From assembly GCA_003452655.1 (NCBI GenBank), contig DMNR01000335.1, positions 1 to 5,856 of the forward strand: a DNA stretch of 5,856 bases, read 5' to 3'. Of the stretch, positions 1 to 5,856 are shown in pieces. The position numbers and the translations under genes were made by a program. The notes beneath the pieces were generated by a model that searched no databases, was not told where the DNA came from, and saw only the letters and a list, made by a program, of their open reading frames with translations. This DNA is from Actinomycetota bacterium (GTDB lineage: Bacteria > Actinomycetota > Actinomycetes > S36-B12 > UBA10799). The first letter of the stretch is position 1. Each line of letters begins with the position of its first letter.

Positions 1-304
1 TCAGAGTGCCGACTCTGGGCTTGGTCTCGTTGTACTTGGAGTCGTAGGTCAAAACGGCAACGTTGTAGCTGCCACTGGGAAGGCTCAGAGTTGAGGTCGC
101 TGTGTAGCGGTCGTCACCGGCGATTCGGTCTCCGCTCGACCCGTCGTCCCATAGGCGGATTCCGGCGGCGTTGCTGCCGTCGAGTCTGTCGACGTAGAGG
201 TACGCCTTGTTGACCCCAGATCCGACGTCGCGCACGACAGCTGATGCCGTGGACGTGGCGGTGGCGGTGGTCGGCAACAGCACGTCAGTCACGGTCGGCG
301 GGTT
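1..304 (-). repeat. Duplicated protein module, copy B (cut by the window edge)
   Basis: This is the second homologous module of the secreted protein, from about residue 173 (NPPTVTDV) to the window edge. It has the canonical acidic loop DDGxxGDxxAGDxxY, followed by LPSGSYNVAVLTYDSKYNE. It breaks off just before the strand that in copy A reads SLTVSG, so the module is nearly complete and the gene must continue further. Confidence 0.8.
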
Positions 305-820
305 CGAGTCGGGCGACCCCGGCGTAGGTGTCGGCGTTGGCGTTGGCGTTGGCGTTGGGGTTGGGGTTGGGGTTGGCGTTGGTGTCGGGTCGGTGGCTGC
401 CCAGGTATAGGTCTGCCCGCTGACCGTCAACGACGCCACAGGCTTCTTGAGTTCGTTGTACTTCGAGTCGAGGGTGAGGACAGATACTCGATAGGAACCT
501 GCGGGCAGACCGAGGGTAATTCCCGCGCTGTAGGCGTTGTCGAAGGCGACGGCATCAGAATGTGTCGCGTCGTCCCAGAGTCGAATTCCGGTGACATGAC
601 GCCCACTCGAGTCATCGATGTAGACGTAGACCTTGCCGACTCCGGACTGGTCGTCAGTGACGTTTGCTCGAGCGATGAAGGTGGGTCCGACCACTCCGGT
701 TGGCAGATTCACCGAATTGACCATCGGAGCAGTTGTGTCGGCCTGGGCAAACGCTGTCCCACCGGAGGCCAAGACCAGCATTGCGGAGATCGCCGCCGCC
801 AACCACGTTTTCACCTTCAC
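1..820 (-). CDS. Secreted protein with two tandem Ig-like modules and a Pro-Thr linker (C-terminus beyond the window)
   Basis: The frame is open from a GTG at 820 to the left edge (273 codons seen) and has no stop in the window; the TGA at 3..1 is out of frame. The start is fixed by AGGAG six bases upstream. Residues 1-25 are a classical signal peptide: VKVK, a hydrophobic stretch, then TAFA before QAD (cleavage after A25 or A27). Residues about 29-133 form one module. Residues 145-167 are an alternating Pro-Thr linker, and a second homologous module starts near residue 173 and runs off the edge. Both modules share GIRLWDD, LPxGSY and DSKYNE. The second carries DDGxxGDxxAGDxxY, a motif frequent in extracellular bacterial Ig-like or 'choice-of-anchor' type modules. 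No catalytic domain is visible. By inference it is exported and acts at or outside the cell surface, perhaps in adhesion or carbohydrate or ion binding. The missing C-terminus could hold more repeats, a sorting signal or an enzyme domain. It is transcribed away from the smc side. Confidence 0.85.
   Translation of the reverse strand, partial: MKVKTWLAAAISAMLVLASGGTAFAQADTTAPMVNSVNLPTGVVGPTFIARANVTDDQSGVGKVYVYIDDSSGRHVTGIRLWDDATHSDAVAFDNAYSAGITLGLPAGSYRVSVLTLDSKYNELKKPVASLTVSGQTYTWAATDPTPTPTPTPTPTPTPTPTPTPTPGSPDSNPPTVTDVLLPTTATATSTASAVVRDVGSGVNKAYLYVDRLDGSNAAGIRLWDDGSSGDRIAGDDRYTATSTLSLPSGSYNVAVLTYDSKYNETKPRVGTL
320..388 (-). repeat. Hexanucleotide tandem repeat encoding a (Pro-Thr) linker
   Basis: On the plus strand this is a run of GTTGGN-type hexamers: four GGCGTT units, three GGGGTT units, another GGCGTT, then degenerate units at both ends. 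On the coding (minus) strand it reads as Pro-Thr dipeptides, 12 prolines alternating with 11 threonines (residues 145-167). The unit is six bases, so gain or loss of copies would change linker length without shifting the frame. Pro-Thr linkers are usual between domains of actinobacterial secreted proteins and are often glycosylated. The plus strand is rich in GG and GGGG runs and could form a G-quadruplex. Confidence 0.9.
422..733 (-). repeat. Duplicated protein module, copy A
   Basis: This stretch encodes residues about 30-133 of the secreted protein. It is homologous to the module encoded at 1-304. Over the last 47 residues of the overlap (after GIRLWDD) the two copies align without a gap, and a hand count gives about 25 identities. 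Copy A has lost the glycines of the acidic loop: it reads DDATHSDAVAFDNAY where copy B reads DDGSSGDRIAGDDRY. The duplication is diverged at DNA level, so it is old rather than a recent tandem repeat. Confidence 0.8.
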
Positions 821-826
821 AACGGA

Positions 827-831
827 CTCCT
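827..831 (-). promoter_or_regulatory. Ribosome binding site of the secreted protein gene
   Basis: AGGAG on the minus strand, six bases before the GTG at 820. It decides the start, because the next in-frame candidates (GTG at codon 3, ATG at codon 14) would shorten or destroy the signal peptide. Confidence 0.75.
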
Positions 832-1157
832 GGGTAGGTGGATCGCACGCACCGCTGCGCGAGCCGACACCAGTAGTAGACGGCAACTCCGGTGGCCAAA
901 CTGAGGATCTTGGATGCTATTTGGACGTCGGTTCACTCGCCTGGGTGACGCAGTTGCGACCAATTGATGAGGGTCTGCGACTAAAGGGGGAGGGCGATCG
1001 GAAGCTGTTGATGATCGAAATCACGGTGTGCACGGTTGACTATGTGCCTCGATCCCGTCATCGTGGTGGGAGTCTTGCCGCGCGATGGGCCACGTTTGGT
1101 GGATCTGGACCGCGATGCCACCTCGTGAGAATCACATTGTGTGCGCTCTACCAGCAT

Positions 1158-1162
1158 GGAGG
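1158..1162 (+). promoter_or_regulatory. Ribosome binding site of the small coiled-coil gene
   Basis: GGAGG with five bases before the ATG at 1168. It excludes the upstream in-frame GTG at 1141 and ATG at 1156, because the site lies downstream of or overlaps them. Confidence 0.8.
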
Positions 1163-1167
1163 AAACC

Positions 1168-1374
1168 ATGGCGAAGGCCCTTATGGGTCACCTCGTGTCG
1201 GATCCGCAACTAGCCGTTCAGGTCGTTGCGCTTCGGGCACGGGTTGCCGCTCTTGAAGCAGAACTTGAGGCGTTGCGATCACGGACGACCGTGGAGTTGC
1301 CTGATTCTGTCGAACTGCGCGAACTCGACAATGAGCTCGCCGACTTGGGTCGCGCCACGCCTGCACTCGCTTAG
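1168..1374 (+). CDS. Small acidic coiled-coil protein, 68 residues, function unknown
   Basis: The ATG at 1168 is chosen by the strong GGAGG just upstream, which gives MAKALMGHLVSDPQLAVQ and so on, ending TPALA. Hydrophobic residues L15, V19, L22, V26, L29, L33 and L36 follow a perfect 4-3 spacing, so residues about 14-38 should form a three-heptad coiled coil. A short second acidic helix (about 46-60, VELRELDNELADL) follows a proline. There is no signal peptide or membrane segment, so it is presumably cytoplasmic and oligomeric. From memory, small actinobacterial proteins beginning MAKALxGH with a coiled coil and ending in a PAL-like tail exist as uncharacterised conserved proteins; I cannot confirm the family here. 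It lies 119 bp upstream of smc on the same strand with no clear terminator between, so it may share a transcript with smc. Whether it works with SMC is unknown. Confidence 0.75.
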   Translation: MAKALMGHLVSDPQLAVQVVALRARVAALEAELEALRSRTTVELPDSVELRELDNELADLGRATPALA

Positions 1375-1493
1375 CCAGGATCTCGGTCGAGTCCGGTTAC
1401 CCTTGGGGTCTTCCCCCGCGAGTATCTGATGTGGCACGTCCGTCTTCAATCCTGAATTGATGTACGGCGGGCCCACGACCGGCTGGAGTGTGT
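1375..1493 (+). other. Spacer between the small coiled-coil gene and smc
   Basis: The 119 bp hold the smc ribosome binding site at the right end. A small GGGG-TCTT-CCCC hairpin (1405-1416) is not followed by a T run, so it is not a convincing terminator. I found no good -35/-10 pair, so smc may be read from its own unrecognised promoter or from the gene upstream. Confidence 0.45.
1485..1488 (+). promoter_or_regulatory. Ribosome binding site of smc
   Basis: GGAG ending five bases before the GTG at 1494. The earlier in-frame GTG at 1488 overlaps this site and so cannot use it. This fixes the start at 1494 and the N-terminus as VHLKSLTLRG, matching the usual M-x-L-K-S-L-T-L start of SMC proteins. 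Confidence 0.8.
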
Positions 1494-4400
1494 GTGCACC
1501 TCAAGAGTCTGACGCTACGGGGATTCAAGTCCTTCGCGTCCGCGACAACCCTTGAGTTTGAACCCGGAATCACCTGCGTGGTCGGGCCCAACGGTTCAGG
1601 CAAGTCCAATGTGGTGGACGCCCTCGCCTGGGTCATGGGCGAGCAGGGCGCTAAGTCTCTTCGTGGCGGAAAGATGGACGACGTCATCTTTGCGGGCACC
1701 TCCGGTAAAGCTCCGCTCGGTCGCGCAGAGGTCATTCTCACGATCGACAATGCTGACGGTGCACTCAACATCGACTACAGCGAAGTGACGATTTCCCGCA
1801 CGTTGTTCCGGTCCGGCGGATCTGAATACGCGATCAACGGCGAACCCTGCCGGTTGCTTGATGTTCAGGAGTTGCTCAGCGACAGTGGGATCGGTCGCGA
1901 AATGCACGTCATTGTCGGTCAAGGTCGGCTCGACAACGTGCTGCACGCGACCCCGGAGGACCGTCGTGGCTTCATCGAAGAGGCGGCCGGCGTCCTGAAA
2001 CATCGCAAGCGCAAAGAGAAGGCTCTTCGCAAGCTCGAGGCGATGAATGCGAATCTGACCCGACTGCAGGACCTCACACACGAACTACGCCGCCAACTCA
2101 AGCCACTGGGTCGGCAAGCCGAGGTTGCCAGGCGCGCACAGGTGATCCAGACCGATGTTCGCGATTCACGGCTTCGTCTACTCGCCGACGACCTAGTCAT
2201 CTTGCAGGCCGAACTCGATCGGGAAGAAGCAGATGAAGCACTCCTGCGAACCCGACGTTCCGAGTTAGACGGACAGTTGGCGACGGCACGCGGTCGCGAG
2301 GAGACCGTGGAACAGGCGACGACGGACGACGCATCTGCGCTGGCCCAGGTGAACGAGTTACACACCCGACTGACCGCGTTGCGCGAGCGGTACCGAGGCC
2401 TGATCAACCTTGCTGAGGATCGCGCTCGGCATCTGCACGAACCCGATGCAGCGGCAAATGGTGCCGACCCGGAACAACTCGAAGCGCAGGCCCAGCTTGC
2501 ACTCGCATCGGCCGCGCAGCTTTCTGAGGAATGCAAGCAGCTGCAGGAGACGCTGAAGAACCGGGAAGAACTCAGCGCCCAAGCGGAGCAGCGTCACGCT
2601 GACGCGCTGAGCCAGGAGCAGCGGCGGGCACGAGCGTTGTCCCAACACCGTGAACAGGCTGTTCGCCTGCAGGGCGCTCGTGATTCGGCGTCTTCGAAAA
2701 TTCAGGCTCGAGATGCTGAGATCGTCCGGCTGACCGAGCAACTCGGTGACGCGACCGCCCGCATCGACGAGCTCGCGTGCAAGGTCGACGAGCTTGGGTC
2801 TGCCACCGCCGAGTCCAGCAGCCAACCACTCGACGAGTTGGCCAAGCGTGCCGAGGTTGCCAAGGCGCAACGGGAACAGGCGAAAGCCAATCGCGATGAA
2901 GCCAGGGAAGCGGCATCTCAGTCCTCCCGAGAAGCCGCCGGAATTGACGCCCGACTCGATGCACTGCGCATGAGTTTGGCCGAGGGCGGAGGATCAGCGG
3001 CGCTTGAGAATGCTCAACTTCACGCGCTCGGCGTGGTCTCGGACAACCTGCGAATTGAAGCCGGATACGAGACCGCGATCGAGGCCGCACTCCAGTGGTC
3101 CGCAGACGCCGACGCACTTGCGGTCGCGGATGTTGCATCAGCGGTAGCTGCTCTCGCTCATCTGCGCAGCTCGCAGGCTGGACGCGCGTACATGGTCATT
3201 GCCGATACCCCGCGCTCAGCTCCCGGTGGGCGAGCGAACCTTCCCGCTGATGCTCGCTGGGCGGTAGACGTCATTCGGCCAAGCGATGAGGTTGCGGCTT
3301 CCTCCGTACTCAATGTTGTCAATGAGCTGTTGGCCCACGTGGTAGTTGTGCCCCAGGTGGCGACCTTCGTTGATCTTCTTGACCAGGACTCATCGTTGGT
3401 GTTGGTCAGCGCTGATGGGGACATCTTGACCCGCAGTGCCGCGAGTGGTGGAAACGCGGCAGCCGGCCGGTTGCACATCGTTGCTGCGGTCGAGCAAGCC
3501 GAATCCGATCAACAACGAATCCGGGCTGCCGTCGAATCCACCGCAGCGGCGCTCACTTCGGCCGAGGACGCGTTCAGGTTGGCGAACGACGCTGATGTGC
3601 GTGCAAAGGAAGAGTTTGCCGCTGCCCGCAGTTCGGTCGCGGATCACAATGCTGCTGTCGCCCTGGCGACATCGCGCCTTGACGGCGTAAGGGCTGAAGC
3701 GCAGCGCGCGCAGAAGGCCCTAGAGCAGGCTCAGACGTCGCGGGTTGCCGATGAAGCCGCGCTACAACAGGCGATTGAGCGCATCGAGGCCCACCAAGCA
3801 TTGGACCCGGCCGCGACGCCGGAGTTCAGGGAACAATTTGACGTTGAAGCGTTGCGAGCTGCGGTTATCGAAGCCCGCCAAGCTGAGACCCAAGCACGGC
3901 TCGCAGTTCGAACTGCTGAGGAGCGGATCGCTGCGTATGAGTCACGGGCAAAGGATCTTCAGGCGACCGCGTCGGCTGAACGTGAAGCTCGCGCGCAAGC
4001 ACTAGCTGCTGCGGCCGAGCGGCGACGTCAGGCGAAGGTTGCCACTGAGGTTCTGGCGGTAGCTGACGGTGCCGTGAACCAGCTCGAGACGGCAGTTGCA
4101 AAGTCCGCCGCTCGACGCCACCACCTGACGAATCTCGCGGCGTCACGATCGCAGGAACTGGCGACGCTTCGTGCGACCATTCGCGAACTCACCGACAAGA
4201 TCGAGAAACTCACGACCGACGTTCATCGAGACGAAATCGCGCGGGCAGAGCAACGTCTGCGGGTGGAGCAGCTTGAGACCAAGTCGCTTGAGGAATACGG
4301 CGTCGGCCCAGAGGAACTGATCAATGAGTACGGCCCGCAGGTCATGGTTCCGCCGTCTGCCATCGCTGCCGGTGACGAGGTTGATCCCGATGCGCCCGCG

Positions 4401-5078
4401 CCCGAGCCGTATCCATTCGTGCGTGCCGAGCAAGAGAAGCGGCTGCGGCAGGCGGAGAAGCAGATGGCGCTGCTCGGCCGGGTGAATCCGCTGGCCCTTG
4501 AGGAGTTCACGGCGATGGAGGAACGACACACGTTCCTCAACACTCAACTCGAAGACCTCAAGCGCAGCCGGAAGGACCTCCTCGACATCGTCGCCGAGGT
4601 AGACGAGCGCGTTCAGCAGGTCTTCGCTGAGGCATTTGCTGACGTGCAACGCGAGTTCACCGGGGTCTTCGAGCGACTGTTCCCGGGCGGTGAGGGGCGG
4701 CTCGTACTCACCGAGCCCAATGATCTGCTCAACACAGGCATCGAGGTCGAGGCTCGCCCGGCCGGCAAGAAGGTCAAGCGACTATCGCTGCTGTCCGGTG
4801 GAGAGCGATCACTGACTGCGGTTGCATTCCTCGTTTCGCTGTTCAAAGCGCGGCCAAGTCCGTTCTACCTGATGGACGAAGTCGAGGCCGCCCTCGACGA
4901 TGTCAACCTGGGACGATTGATCGGCTTGATGGAAGAGCTGCGCGGGACGAGTCAGTTGCTCATCATCACTCACCAGAAGCGCACCATGGAGATCGCTGAC
5001 GCGCTGTACGGAGTGACGATGCGCGAAGGCGTCACCGCGGTGATTTCCCAGCGGATGCGAGAGCTCGTCACCACGTAA
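1494..5078 (+). CDS. smc: Chromosome segregation ATPase SMC
   Basis: A complete 1194-residue SMC, normal length for the family. In order: N-terminal ATPase head with Walker A GPNGSGKS (31-38), the SMC-typical segment DALAWVMGEQGAKSLRGGKMDDVIF (split here only by description, residues 42-66) and Q-loop VGQGRL (Q143); first coiled-coil arm (about 165-505), rich in Ala, Glu, Arg and Gln; hinge (about 505-660) from LGVVSDNL through the GG pair at 652-653; second arm (about 665-945); a Pro- and acid-rich insertion (about 950-978); then LLGRVNPLALEEF and the C-terminal head with signature LSGGE (1100-1104), Walker B FYLMDE (1124-1129) and H-loop His1160. All catalytic motifs are intact. In the known family it forms a homodimer that binds ScpA and ScpB, is loaded on DNA by ParB, and extrudes loops to organise and separate sister chromosomes in the cytoplasm. 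Usual neighbours rnc, mutM and ftsY are not adjacent. The start is GTG at 1494. Confidence 0.97.
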   Translation: MHLKSLTLRGFKSFASATTLEFEPGITCVVGPNGSGKSNVVDALAWVMGEQGAKSLRGGKMDDVIFAGTSGKAPLGRAEVILTIDNADGALNIDYSEVTISRTLFRSGGSEYAINGEPCRLLDVQELLSDSGIGREMHVIVGQGRLDNVLHATPEDRRGFIEEAAGVLKHRKRKEKALRKLEAMNANLTRLQDLTHELRRQLKPLGRQAEVARRAQVIQTDVRDSRLRLLADDLVILQAELDREEADEALLRTRRSELDGQLATARGREETVEQATTDDASALAQVNELHTRLTALRERYRGLINLAEDRARHLHEPDAAANGADPEQLEAQAQLALASAAQLSEECKQLQETLKNREELSAQAEQRHADALSQEQRRARALSQHREQAVRLQGARDSASSKIQARDAEIVRLTEQLGDATARIDELACKVDELGSATAESSSQPLDELAKRAEVAKAQREQAKANRDEAREAASQSSREAAGIDARLDALRMSLAEGGGSAALENAQLHALGVVSDNLRIEAGYETAIEAALQWSADADALAVADVASAVAALAHLRSSQAGRAYMVIADTPRSAPGGRANLPADARWAVDVIRPSDEVAASSVLNVVNELLAHVVVVPQVATFVDLLDQDSSLVLVSADGDILTRSAASGGNAAAGRLHIVAAVEQAESDQQRIRAAVESTAAALTSAEDAFRLANDADVRAKEEFAAARSSVADHNAAVALATSRLDGVRAEAQRAQKALEQAQTSRVADEAALQQAIERIEAHQALDPAATPEFREQFDVEALRAAVIEARQAETQARLAVRTAEERIAAYESRAKDLQATASAEREARAQALAAAAERRRQAKVATEVLAVADGAVNQLETAVAKSAARRHHLTNLAASRSQELATLRATIRELTDKIEKLTTDVHRDEIARAEQRLRVEQLETKSLEEYGVGPEELINEYGPQVMVPPSAIAAGDEVDPDAPAPEPYPFVRAEQEKRLRQAEKQMALLGRVNPLALEEFTAMEERHTFLNTQLEDLKRSRKDLLDIVAEVDERVQQVFAEAFADVQREFTGVFERLFPGGEGRLVLTEPNDLLNTGIEVEARPAGKKVKRLSLLSGGERSLTAVAFLVSLFKARPSPFYLMDEVEAALDDVNLGRLIGLMEELRGTSQLLIITHQKRTMEIADALYGVTMREGVTAVISQRMRELVTT
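3006..3474 (+). other. SMC hinge (dimerisation) domain coding region
   Basis: This stretch covers residues about 505-660 of SMC. The heptad-rich sequence gives way to a globular one: LGVVSDNLRIEAGYETAI, then AVDVIRPSDEV, VVVPQVATFVDLL, SADGDILT and SGGNAAAG. This order (gatekeeping LG, valine-rich strands, D-G-D turn, glycine-rich end) is that of the SMC hinge, which joins two subunits and touches DNA. The boundaries are estimated by eye. Confidence 0.85.
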
Positions 5079-5110
5079 GGCGAGGTCCGCGCCCAGTGAA
5101 TACGTGCGCG
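5079..5110. other. Short convergent spacer between smc and the membrane protein gene
   Basis: Only 32 bp separate the smc TAA (5076-5078) from the stop of the opposing gene (TAG, 5113..5111). A possible CGCGC/GCGCG pairing (5088-5092 with 5106-5110) has a 13-base loop and no T run on either side. No standard bidirectional terminator is evident, so transcripts may overlap at their 3' ends or end by Rho. Confidence 0.4.
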
Positions 5111-5821
5111 CTACTGAAGGATTCCGATTGCTCTGGCGATCACGAGTGCGCCAATCATGAGTGAGATCGCTGCCTGCGCCATCATGGTCATCTTTGCCCA
5201 TCGACTCAACGGCAGAGTGTCGGTGGGTGAGAAGGCAGTGGCATTGGTGAAGGCAACGTACAAGTAGTCAAAGAAGCTCGGTTCCCACTCACGCGGGGAG
5301 TGTTCGCGGTGCATTTGGGGGAAGAGGAAGTCCGGGTGCTCACGTACACCGTTGGCGCGCGCAGCAGGTCCGCCGCGGTCAAGTTCCCAGTACCACAGGG
5401 CGAACACAACGATGTTGGTTAGCCAAATTCCCGCCCCCGCGAGCAGGAGTTGGCTGGCGTCGAAGCCGTCGCTGCCGTCAACAATTCCGACAATCAGTCG
5501 GACTGCCTGGTGTGCATTGCCGATACTCATCAACGCAGCCAGTACCAGCCCGGCAGTCCGGACTCCGCGACTATTCGACTTGATTCGACGTGGGCTCGCG
5601 ATACAGATGCCGATCAAGAGAGCGACCTCAATGGTGGGAGCAATCCACTGCGGCTGAAACACCAACTCGGCGGGTAGCAGGTACTGAATGGAAATTGTGA
5701 ACACGACCACAAGTGCGACCGGCCAGCGGTGTTCGCCCGCTGTGGCCTCACGCCAGGCTGGACCGATCTCATCCTCGACGTCGACGATGTGCTCCGGTGA
5801 GGCCTTCTCGGGTTCGCTCAA
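5111..5821 (-). CDS. Multi-pass membrane protein with pore-like C-terminal segment, function unassigned
   Basis: Read from a TTG at 5821, the product has 236 residues. The frame stays open for 11 more codons to the right edge with no ATG or GTG, and the only purine-rich stretch lies about 13 bases from the TTG, so the true start may be outside the window. An acidic N-terminal tail (about 1-31) is followed by hydrophobic segments at about 33-54, 59-77, 86-114, 122-148 and 207-234. Between the last two lies a hydrophilic loop (about 149-181) and then FFDYLYVAFTNATAFSPTDT (183-202), which looks like a short re-entrant helix. The layout of 'D-Y-L-Y-x-A-F-T ... F-S-P-T-D-T' plus a final helix ending ARAIGIL recalls DUF1345-type and two-helix channel-like membrane proteins, but there is no TVGYG potassium filter. 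An ion channel or transporter role is inference only. It converges on smc and is probably not functionally tied to it. Confidence 0.8.
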   Translation of the reverse strand: MSEPEKASPEHIVDVEDEIGPAWREATAGEHRWPVALVVVFTISIQYLLPAELVFQPQWIAPTIEVALLIGICIASPRRIKSNSRGVRTAGLVLAALMSIGNAHQAVRLIVGIVDGSDGFDASQLLLAGAGIWLTNIVVFALWYWELDRGGPAARANGVREHPDFLFPQMHREHSPREWEPSFFDYLYVAFTNATAFSPTDTLPLSRWAKMTMMAQAAISLMIGALVIARAIGILQ

Positions 5822-5856
5822 GCGACACTGCTCGCCTTCTGGTGCGCCGTCGAAAG

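Larger units (their letters stand above)
821..1167. other. Divergent intergenic region between the secreted protein gene and the small coiled-coil gene
   Basis: This 347-bp stretch must hold the promoters of both divergent genes, with ribosome binding sites at its two ends. I see no RNA gene and no convincing protein-coding frame; longer open frames here lack a ribosome binding site and recognisable protein features. Candidate elements are weak. A TTGACT at 1036-1041 resembles a -35 box but has only a poor -10 (CATCGT, 1059-1064). It lies inside an inverted repeat GCAC-N10-GTGC (1030-1047). AATCAC followed shortly by TGTGC occurs twice (1019-1031 and 1130-1144), the second copy with a CACA-T-TGTG palindrome. 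No promoter can be called with confidence for either gene. Confidence 0.5.

Noticed and set aside
1..3. TGA on the minus strand as a possible stop of the secreted protein gene
   Set aside because: Codon-by-codon reading from the GTG at 820 puts the last full codon (CTG) at 4..2. The TGA at 3..1 is out of frame, so the gene continues past the window.
300..311. GGTTCGAGTC resembling a tRNA T-arm
   Set aside because: No matching T-stem, anticodon arm or acceptor stem is found around it, and it lies inside the coding frame of the secreted protein.
320..400. Possible frameshift between the two modules at the Pro-Thr repeat
   Set aside because: A first reading suggested different frames. Careful reverse complementing of 381-400 shows one continuous frame (AATDPTPTP) from the first module into the second.
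633..1256. 207-codon plus-strand open frame across the secreted gene start and the intergenic region
   Set aside because: It overlaps the well-supported signal peptide and the small coiled-coil gene in other frames, has no ribosome binding site, and its low-complexity Arg/Gly/Ser translation resembles no protein.
1405..1416. GGGG-TCTT-CCCC hairpin as a terminator of the small gene
   Set aside because: The stem is only four or five pairs and is followed by GCGAG rather than a T run.
1488..1493. Earlier GTG start for smc, adding two residues
   Set aside because: The GGAG ribosome binding site (1485-1488) overlaps this codon. The GTG at 1494 has proper spacing and gives the family's normal N-terminus.
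1919..2536. Long minus-strand open frame inside smc (205 codons), and similar ones at 1596-2081, 2358-2870, 2572-3138 and 4143-4649
   Set aside because: These are antisense shadows caused by the G+C-rich codon use of the smc coiled coils; their translations are Arg/Ser/Ala-rich without domains.
5088..5110. CGCGC/GCGCG stem between the convergent genes as a terminator
   Set aside because: Five pairs with a 13-base loop and no T run on either strand.

Overview
The window looks like a chromosomal segment of a high-G+C Gram-positive bacterium (Actinomycetota). It is G+C-rich, uses GTG and probably TTG starts behind GGAG-type ribosome binding sites, and its large gene encodes an SMC protein whose N-terminus (VHLKSLTLRGFKSF, with GITCVVGPNGSGKS) and proline-rich insertion near the C-terminal head are of the actinobacterial kind. 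No genus can be named from the sequence.

Layout. (1) Positions 1-820, minus strand: a secreted protein cut by the left edge of the window. It has a signal peptide and two homologous beta-sandwich-like modules joined by a Pro-Thr linker that is encoded by a hexanucleotide repeat. It has no stop codon inside the window. (2) Positions 821-1167: a 347-bp divergent intergenic region with ribosome binding sites at both ends and weak operator-like repeats. (3) Positions 1168-1374, plus strand: a 68-residue acidic protein with a perfect three-heptad coiled coil. (4) Positions 1494-5078, plus strand: a complete smc gene (1194 residues), with Walker A, Q-loop, coiled-coil arm, hinge, second arm, LSGGE signature, Walker B and H-loop all intact. 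(5) Positions 5111-5821 or beyond, minus strand: a multi-pass membrane protein with a pore-like segment near its C-terminus. It converges on smc with only 32 bp between the two stop codons.

How the genes fit together. Only smc has a firm function: chromosome organisation and segregation with ScpA and ScpB, neither of which is in the window. The small coiled-coil gene lies 119 bp upstream on the same strand with no convincing terminator between, so co-transcription is possible but unproven. The two flanking minus-strand genes (secreted and membrane proteins) have no evident link to SMC. The common actinobacterial neighbours of smc (rnc and mutM upstream, ftsY downstream) are not adjacent here.

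I see no mobile element, CRISPR array, RNA gene or clear new multi-gene system. The observations most worth following are the duplicated-module secreted protein with its G-rich repeat, the small coiled-coil protein upstream of smc, and the membrane protein with an unassigned pore-like motif.
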